Shown: piece by piece, positions 6,743 to 11,427 of the stretch
Numbering within the stretch: the stretch's first letter is position 1
Layout of the letters: each line of letters begins with the position of its first letter
The notes under the pieces: model-generated
Databases searched by the model: none
The model's input: the letters and a program-made list of their open reading frames with translations, nothing else
Told to the model about the DNA's origin: nothing
Source of the DNA: JOPF133 sp035505095
Lineage (GTDB): Bacteria > Acidobacteriota > Terriglobia > Bryobacterales > Bryobacteraceae
Direction: 5' to 3'
Length of the DNA: 11,427 nucleotides
NCBI GenBank assembly: GCA_035505095.1
Contig: DATJRE010000275.1
Span: forward strand, 1-11,427
Made by a program: the position numbers and the translations under genes

Positions 6743-7390
6743 ATGATGGCAGTGAATGGGAAACCCATCCGGGCGTTGTTGGTGGATGACCACGCGCTGT
6801 TCCGGGAAAGCGTGGCAGTGCTGCTGGGCAGCGAACCGGACTTCGAGATCGAACATTGCGGCAGCATCCGCGAGGCGCTCGCCCTGCTCTCCGCGCGCAG
6901 CTACGATATGGTGCTGCTGGACCACGACCTGGGTTCCGAACGCGCCTCGCATTTTCTACCCGCGGCCCGGCAGGCCGGATTCGAAGGCCGCGTGCTGGTG
7001 GTGACGGCGTGGGTGAGCGACACCGAAGCGCGCCGCCTGCTGCGCCAGGGGGTCGCCGGAATCTTTCTGAAGCACGGACGTCTGAGCGATCTGGCGGAAT
7101 CGATTCGCAGCGTGGCGGCCGGCCACGATCTTCCCGAGCGCATTCCGGCGGGGCCCCAGGACCAGCCAAAGGAGGCCCAGCCGCCAGATCCCCCCGGGTT
7201 TAACGATCGCCAGCGGAGGGTGCTTCGGTATGTGCTCGAAGGTCTCTCCAACAAGGAGATCGCCTGGCGTCTGCAGATATCCGAAAGCTACGTAAAGGCT
7301 ATTCTGCAGAGCCTCTTCCAGAAAACCGGGGTCCGCACACGGGGCCAACTGGTGCGGGTGGTCTTCGAACAATATGAAGACCAGTTGTAG
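6743..7390 (+). CDS. NarL/LuxR-type response regulator
   Basis: This 215-residue DNA-binding regulator is the likely partner of the kinase just upstream. The open frame extends back to 6545 inside the kinase gene, but the ATG at 6743 (with a second ATG at 6746) fits because the receiver domain starts right after it and the kinase stop lies only one base before. The receiver domain (10-125) has the acidic pair Asp15-Asp16, phosphoacceptor Asp60 in LLDHDLG, Thr88 and Lys110. A proline-rich linker (about 128-152) follows. Residues 153-208 are a LuxR-type helix-turn-helix: FNDRQRRVLRYVLEGLSNKE, with the recognition helix around ISESYVKAILQSLFQKTG. The close spacing implies co-transcription and translational coupling with the kinase. 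Targets are unknown. No other output or transport gene adjoins the pair. Confidence 0.93.
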   Translation: MMAVNGKPIRALLVDDHALFRESVAVLLGSEPDFEIEHCGSIREALALLSARSYDMVLLDHDLGSERASHFLPAARQAGFEGRVLVVTAWVSDTEARRLLRQGVAGIFLKHGRLSDLAESIRSVAAGHDLPERIPAGPQDQPKEAQPPDPPGFNDRQRRVLRYVLEGLSNKEIAWRLQISESYVKAILQSLFQKTGVRTRGQLVRVVFEQYEDQL

Positions 7391-7463
7391 GGCGGCCGGA
7401 CTGTACGAAAGATAGACTGCCGGGGTACGCGGCTCTGCGCTACTGTGGGAACCATATTCTAAA

Positions 7464-7587
7464 TGCCGGTCCTCAGACCCGGCAACCGAGGCGTAGGGGT
7501 GAGTGTCGCTGTCGATGGGGATTCACAGCGAAGGTCAACGGAGGACGTGTCCAACAGACCACGCCCTCCGGAGCCGATCCACCTCTA
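7464..7587 (+). ncRNA. Candidate structured RNA or leader upstream of the ALDH gene
   Basis: Three hairpins follow one another. (1) TGCC-GGTC (7464-7471) pairs with GACC (7476-7479) and GGCA (7481-7484) around a CTCA loop, with one bulged C. (2) TCGCTGT (7506-7512) pairs with ACAGCGA (7525-7531). (3) CGGAGG-A-CGTG (7539-7549) pairs with CACG-C-CCTCCG (7560-7570), ten pairs with one mismatch. In addition TAGGGGTG (7494-7501) can pair with CACCTCTA (7580-7587), which would enclose hairpins 2 and 3 in a three-way junction. The CTCA loop is complementary to TGAG at 7500-7503, so a short alternative pseudoknot is possible. I do not recognise a known riboswitch core, 6S RNA, SRP RNA or tmRNA here. 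It may be an independent small RNA or a cis-acting leader; which is unresolved, and folding by eye can mislead in GC-rich DNA. Confidence 0.35.
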
Positions 7588-7603
7588 AGACAAGTCCAGC
7601 CGA

Positions 7604-7609
7604 TAGAAT
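7604..7609 (+). promoter_or_regulatory. -10-like box immediately before the ALDH start codon
   Basis: TAGAAT matches the -10 consensus at five of six positions and ends six bases before the GTG at 7616. No Shine-Dalgarno block is visible in front of that GTG. If the box is used, transcription would start at or next to the start codon, giving a leaderless mRNA. No good -35 box lies 16-18 bases upstream (ACCTCT region). Confidence 0.38.
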
Positions 7610-7615
7610 AGAACT

Positions 7616-9145
7616 GTGCCCACCGCTATCGCTTCCGTTCCGGAAATTCTTGAAAGCCTCCACATTGAACCGGTAAACTCAGGTGCCTGTTACGGCGATT
7701 GGATTGCCGCACCGCAGGGCGACGAACTGGAATCATTGAACCCCGCCACGGGTGAACCATTGGCGAAAGTGCGGATGGCCGGCCTGGACGATTACGAACA
7801 GGTGATGGCGCATGCCGCCAAGGCTTTCGTGGAATGGCGCATGGTGCCCGCTCCGCAGCGTGGCGCCATGGTGCGCGAGATCGGCGAACAACTGCGCGCA
7901 CACAAGGCAGCCCTCGGTGCGCTGGTGACTCTCGAAATGGGGAAAATCCTGGCCGAGGGGCAAGGCGAAGTGCAGGAGATGATCGACATTGCCGATTTCG
8001 CCGTGGGCCTCTCGCGGCAACTCTACGGGCTGACCATGCACAGCGAGAGGCCCGGGCACCGCATGTACGAGCAGTGGCATCCGCTGGGAGTGGTGGGGGT
8101 GATCAGCGCCTTCAATTTTCCCGTGGCGGTGTGGTCGTGGAACGCCCTGATTGCGGCGGTGTGCGGCGATTGCGTGCTGTGGAGGCCGTCTTCGGAAACG
8201 CCGCTCACCGCCATCGCCGTCTCAAAGATCTGCAATCGCGTCATGGACCGGCACGGCATCAAGGGCATCTTCAACCTGGTGATTGGGCCGAGCCGCACGG
8301 TGGGCGAAGCCCTGATTCACGACCGGCGCATTCCGCTGGTGAGTTTCACGGGATCGACGGATGTGGGCCGGCACGTGTCGGAAGCCATCGCCGGCCGCCT
8401 GGGGCGCAGCATTCTGGAACTGGGCGGCAACAACGGCATCATCGTGATGGACGATGCCAATTTGGACCTGGCGTTGCGCGCGGTGCTGTTCGGCGCTGTG
8501 GGCACGGCGGGTCAGCGCTGCACCACTACGCGGCGCCTCTTTTTGCAGCGCGGCATCGCCGGGAGGCTCACCGAAGCCCTGGTGAGCGCCTACCGCCAGG
8601 TGAAGATCGGCGACCCCATGGAAGAGACCACCCTGATGGGGCCGCTGGTGAACCGCCGCGCAGTGGACGACATGATGGACGGCCTGCGGCGCATCCGCGA
8701 ACAGGGCGGCGAGATCCTGTTTGGCGGGGAGAAGGTGATGGGGAATTACGTGCAGCCCACCCTGGTGCGGGCGCGGCCCGATATGCCGATCCTGAAAGAG
8801 GAGATCTTCGCGCCGATTCTCTACCTGATCGAGTTCGACAGCCTCGACGAAGCCATTCATTGGCACGACGATGTGCCGCAGGGGCTGTCTTCGGCCATGT
8901 TCACCGGCAGTCTGATTTCGGCCGAAACCTTCCTGAGCCACCGCGGCAGCGATTGCGGCATCGCCAATATCAACATCGGCACCAGCGGCGCGGAAATCGG
9001 CGGCGCCTTCGGCGGCGAGAAGGACACCGGCGGGGGACGCGAATCCGGAAGCGACGCGTGGAAGGCCTACATGCGGCGCCAGACCAACACCATCAACTGG
9101 TCGGCGCAGTTGCCGCTGGCGCAGGGAATCCGGTTTGAAATGTGA
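7616..9145 (+). CDS. ALDH7-family aldehyde dehydrogenase (aminoadipate semialdehyde dehydrogenase type)
   Basis: This 509-residue cytoplasmic enzyme should oxidise an aldehyde to its acid with NAD(P)+. Signature stretches place it in the ALDH7 (antiquitin) group: ELGGNN with general base Glu268, GTAGQRCTTTRRLF with catalytic Cys302, SAFNFP with Asn167, SFTGST (243-248) in the cofactor fold, EEIFAP, and the C-terminal SGAEIGGAFGGEKDTGGGRE, SGSDAWKAYMRR series typical of the family. Known members act on alpha-aminoadipate semialdehyde or piperideine-6-carboxylate in lysine breakdown, and on other reactive aldehydes; the actual substrate here is inferred. Length is normal. The Lys usually found in the W-K-P cofactor motif is Arg190 here (LWRPSSETPL). 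The start is GTG; no in-frame ATG lies near the beginning and no clear ribosome site precedes it. The gene overlaps the next one by 11 bases. Confidence 0.95.
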   Translation: MPTAIASVPEILESLHIEPVNSGACYGDWIAAPQGDELESLNPATGEPLAKVRMAGLDDYEQVMAHAAKAFVEWRMVPAPQRGAMVREIGEQLRAHKAALGALVTLEMGKILAEGQGEVQEMIDIADFAVGLSRQLYGLTMHSERPGHRMYEQWHPLGVVGVISAFNFPVAVWSWNALIAAVCGDCVLWRPSSETPLTAIAVSKICNRVMDRHGIKGIFNLVIGPSRTVGEALIHDRRIPLVSFTGSTDVGRHVSEAIAGRLGRSILELGGNNGIIVMDDANLDLALRAVLFGAVGTAGQRCTTTRRLFLQRGIAGRLTEALVSAYRQVKIGDPMEETTLMGPLVNRRAVDDMMDGLRRIREQGGEILFGGEKVMGNYVQPTLVRARPDMPILKEEIFAPILYLIEFDSLDEAIHWHDDVPQGLSSAMFTGSLISAETFLSHRGSDCGIANINIGTSGAEIGGAFGGEKDTGGGRESGSDAWKAYMRRQTNTINWSAQLPLAQGIRFEM

Positions 9146-9620
9146 AGTGGCTGGCGCGCTGCTGCTGCTGGTTCTGTGGATCCCGGCAAGCGCGAAATGC
9201 CTTCCCGGTGAAATGACCGTGGATGGGCGTCTCGCCCCGGACGTCAATGGGCCTGTCAAGGTCAACGTCACCCTCCACACGCCGAAGGGCGATTACGAGC
9301 AAACGGCCACAGCGACCTCCAACTTCGCCATCACTATTCGTTTTGACACGTGGACTTCTTTTTCCGTGTGGCGTGGTGAGCGCTGTAAGAATCTGCCGTC
9401 CCTGGTTGTAATCACGGCCAACGCCGCCGGAACGCCGCCGAACGAGGTGCGCGTGAAGTTCAAGGGTAACGCGTTCGATTCCGGAATCCTTCAATTCCGG
9501 CTTCGTCGCGAAGTCGTAATCGACCAGTCGGGTATAAGATTACGGGACCGGCCGGAGGCCCCAGCCCGCCGCGGCGCAACCGGCTCGCCCAAACCGCCTC
9601 TGCCGAATCGTCTGGATTGA
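9135..9620 (+). CDS. Small secreted protein of unknown function
   Basis: I do not recognise this 161-residue protein. The TTG at 9135 is preferred because AGGGA lies eight bases upstream and it gives a good signal peptide (MKCEVAGALLLLVLWIPASA); a GTG at 9147 is the alternative and would lose the basic residue. The mature part starts near Lys21. Residues 27-130 alternate hydrophobic and polar residues (VKVNVTLHTPKG, FAITIRFDTW, EVRVKFKGNAFDSGILQFRL), like one beta-sandwich domain similar in feel to carboxypeptidase-regulatory or transthyretin-like folds (inference). Mature Cys22 and Cys84 could form a disulfide. The tail (136-161) is rich in Arg, Pro and Gly and probably disordered. It overlaps the ALDH gene by 11 bases, so it is likely co-transcribed, although an exported partner for a cytoplasmic ALDH makes no obvious sense. 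It converges on lepA with 15 bases between the stops. Confidence 0.6.
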   Translation: MKCEVAGALLLLVLWIPASAKCLPGEMTVDGRLAPDVNGPVKVNVTLHTPKGDYEQTATATSNFAITIRFDTWTSFSVWRGERCKNLPSLVVITANAAGTPPNEVRVKFKGNAFDSGILQFRLRREVVIDQSGIRLRDRPEAPARRGATGSPKPPLPNRLD

Positions 9621-9635
9621 CCAAAGAGGCCTGCG

Positions 9636-11427
9636 CTACTCTTCCTCTTCCTGCCCCACTTTCAGGACCGCCAGGAAGGCCTCCTGGGGAATCTCCACGC
9701 GGCCCACGCGCTTCATGCGCTTCTTGCCTTCCTTCTGCTTTTCGAGGAGCTTGCGTTTGCGCGAGATGTCGCCGCCGTAACACTTGGCCAGCACGTTCTT
9801 GCGCAGCGCCGAAATGGTTTCGCGGGCCACGATCTTATTGCCGATGGCGGCCTGCAGGGCCACTTCGAACATCTGCCGGGGAATCAGGCGGCGCAGGCGC
9901 GAGATGAGTTCCTTGCCGCGCTCGTAGGCGAAATCGCGGTGCACGATCATGGAAAGCGCATCCACCGGCTCGCCGGCCACCAGCACGTCCAGCCGCACCA
10001 TGGGCGAGACGCGGTAGCCCGAGAGGTGGTAATCCAGCGACGCGTAGCCGCGCGATGACGATTTCAGGCGGTCGTAGAAATCCAGCACGATTTCGTTGAG
10101 CGGCAACTCGTAAGTCAGCAGCACGCGGCCGCCGCCCAGGTACTCGAACTTTTTCTGCTCGCCGCGCTTCTCTTCGAGCAGTTTCAGAATGCCTCCCAGG
10201 TACTCCTCGCGCGTGATCACGGTGGCATCGATGATGGGCTCCTCGATCTGCTTGATCTCGCTGGGGTCGGGGAACTTGGTGGGGTTGTCTACTGCGAGCA
10301 CCTGGTCATCGGTGGTGGTGACGCGGTAGCGCACGCCCGGGGCGGTGGTGATCAGGTCGATATTGAATTCGCGCTCCAGGCGCTCCTGGACGATTTCGAG
10401 GTGCAACAAGCCAAGGAAACCGCAGCGGAAACCGAAGCCCAGGGCCACCGAGTTTTCGGGCTCGAAGCTGAAGGCGCTGTCGTTGAGGCGCAGCTTTTCC
10501 AGGGCATCGCGCAGCAGACCGTGCTCGTGGGATTCCACCGGATAGAGGCCGGCGAAGACCATGGGCTTGATTTCCTCGAAGCCCGGCAGCGCCTCGGTGG
10601 CGGGGTTTTCGTGATCGATGATGGTGTCGCCGATCTTGGCGTCCGAAACGGTCTTGATATTGGCGAACAGAAAGCCGACCTCGCCGGCCGAAAGCTCATC
10701 GCAGGGGATGGCTTTGGGCGACTGGTAGCCCAACTCTTCCACCTCGAACACCTGTCCGTTCGACCACAACCGGATCTTCTGCCCGCGGCGGAGCCGGCCA
10801 TCGAAGACGCGCATCAGGATGATCACACCGCGGTAGGGATCGAACCACGAATCGAAGATGAGCGCCCGCAACGGCGCTTCCGCCGACCCTCGCGGCGGCG
10901 GCACCAGCATCACAATGTGCTCCAGAATTTCGTGGATCCCGGTGCCCTGTTTGGCGCTGGCCAGAACCGCATCGCGGGCGTCCAGCCCGATGATGGTCTC
11001 GATTTGTTCGCGAATGCGCTCCGGCTCCGCCGCGGGCAGGTCGATCTTGTTGATCACCGGAATGATTTCGAGGTTGTGATGCAAGGCCAGGTAGGTATTG
11101 GCCAGCGTCTGCGCCTCCACGCCCTGCGACGCGTCCACCACCAGCAGGGCCCCTTCGCAGGCCTGCAGGCTGCGGGAAACCTCGTACGAGAAATCCACGT
11201 GGCCGGGTGTATCGATGAGGTTCAACTGGTAGGTTTGGCCATCGTCGGCGCGGTAATTCAGCCGCACGGCGTGAGCCTTGATGGTAATGCCGCGCTCGCG
11301 CTCCAGGTCCATGGAATCGAGCACCTGGTCCATCATTTCGCGCTGCGACAGGGCGCCGGTGGCTTCCAGCAGCCGGTCGGCCAAAGTAGACTTACCGTGG
11401 TCGATGTGCGCAATGATAGAAAAATTG
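9636..11427 (-). CDS. lepA: Translation elongation factor 4 (LepA GTPase), 5' end cut by the window edge
   Basis: LepA/EF4 is a ribosome-associated GTPase that acts on stalled or mistranslocated ribosomes or in initiation; its role is still argued over. The frame continues past the TTG at 11384 to the right edge, reading NFSIIAHIDHGKSTLADRL, so the P-loop is present and only about 5-10 N-terminal residues are missing. Of 596 visible residues: G1 AHIDHGKST (6-14), G2 ERGITIKA around Thr48, G3 DTPGHVDF (73-80), G4 NKID (126-129), G5 SAKQGTG. The rest covers the beta-barrel, EF-G-like domains III and V (FRCGFLGLLHLEIVQERLER is the hallmark) and the LepA-specific C-terminal domain with GGDISRKRKLLEKQKEGKKR. 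It ends in an acidic EEEE. Length is normal for the family, with no frameshift seen. The promoter lies outside the window. Confidence 0.98.
   Translation of the reverse strand, partial: NFSIIAHIDHGKSTLADRLLEATGALSQREMMDQVLDSMDLERERGITIKAHAVRLNYRADDGQTYQLNLIDTPGHVDFSYEVSRSLQACEGALLVVDASQGVEAQTLANTYLALHHNLEIIPVINKIDLPAAEPERIREQIETIIGLDARDAVLASAKQGTGIHEILEHIVMLVPPPRGSAEAPLRALIFDSWFDPYRGVIILMRVFDGRLRRGQKIRLWSNGQVFEVEELGYQSPKAIPCDELSAGEVGFLFANIKTVSDAKIGDTIIDHENPATEALPGFEEIKPMVFAGLYPVESHEHGLLRDALEKLRLNDSAFSFEPENSVALGFGFRCGFLGLLHLEIVQERLEREFNIDLITTAPGVRYRVTTTDDQVLAVDNPTKFPDPSEIKQIEEPIIDATVITREEYLGGILKLLEEKRGEQKKFEYLGGGRVLLTYELPLNEIVLDFYDRLKSSSRGYASLDYHLSGYRVSPMVRLDVLVAGEPVDALSMIVHRDFAYERGKELISRLRRLIPRQMFEVALQAAIGNKIVARETISALRKNVLAKCYGGDISRKRKLLEKQKEGKKRMKRVGRVEIPQEAFLAVLKVGQEEEE

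Noticed and set aside
7834..9138. Open frame of 434 codons overlapping the ALDH gene in another frame.
   Set aside because: It is rich in Arg, His and Gly with no motifs, while the ALDH frame carries full family signatures.
9621..9635. Terminator between the convergent small-protein gene and lepA.
   Set aside because: The gap is only 15 bases and holds no hairpin with a T-run.

Overview
The window reads as a piece of GC-rich bacterial chromosome, most likely from an Acidobacteriota member of the Bryobacterales/Solibacter type. That placement is an inference from four things: the style of the secreted cyclophilin, the OmpA protein with many Ig-like repeats, the HEIRN-type histidine kinase, and start codons that sit right behind a -10-like box. 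No 16S rRNA or other decisive marker is present. I see no transposase, integrase, CRISPR array, phage gene or toxin-antitoxin pair. It looks like ordinary core chromosome with a few unusual protein architectures and two structured intergenic stretches.

Layout from left to right. (1) On the minus strand (39-2771) is a large envelope protein: signal peptide, OmpA-like peptidoglycan-binding domain, coiled coil, probable outer-membrane beta-barrel, PKD-like domain and four tandem Ig-like repeats. Its upstream region (2772-3047) carries nested inverted repeats. (2) On the plus strand (about 3050-3408) is rnpB, the RNA subunit of RNase P, with a candidate promoter in front and terminator-like hairpins behind. 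(3) A secreted protein (3595-5238) joins a MetX-like alpha/beta hydrolase to a cyclophilin-type prolyl isomerase. (4) A two-component pair follows: a membrane histidine kinase with a PAS-like region (5281-6741), then, one base later, a NarL/LuxR-type response regulator (6743-7390). (5) A 225-base intergenic region (7391-7615) holds three strong hairpins and a possible long-range helix, and ends in a TAGAAT box just before the next start codon. (6) An ALDH7-family aldehyde dehydrogenase (7616-9145) overlaps a small secreted protein of unknown function (9135-9620). (7) lepA (elongation factor 4) lies convergently on the minus strand from 9636 and runs off the right edge, lacking only its first few codons.

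Functional links. The kinase and regulator are almost certainly partners; nothing in the window shows what they sense or control. The envelope protein, the hydrolase-cyclophilin fusion and the small secreted protein are all exported, but they are not obviously one pathway. The ALDH7 enzyme suggests lysine (aminoadipate semialdehyde) catabolism or detoxification of reactive aldehydes. rnpB and lepA are housekeeping genes.
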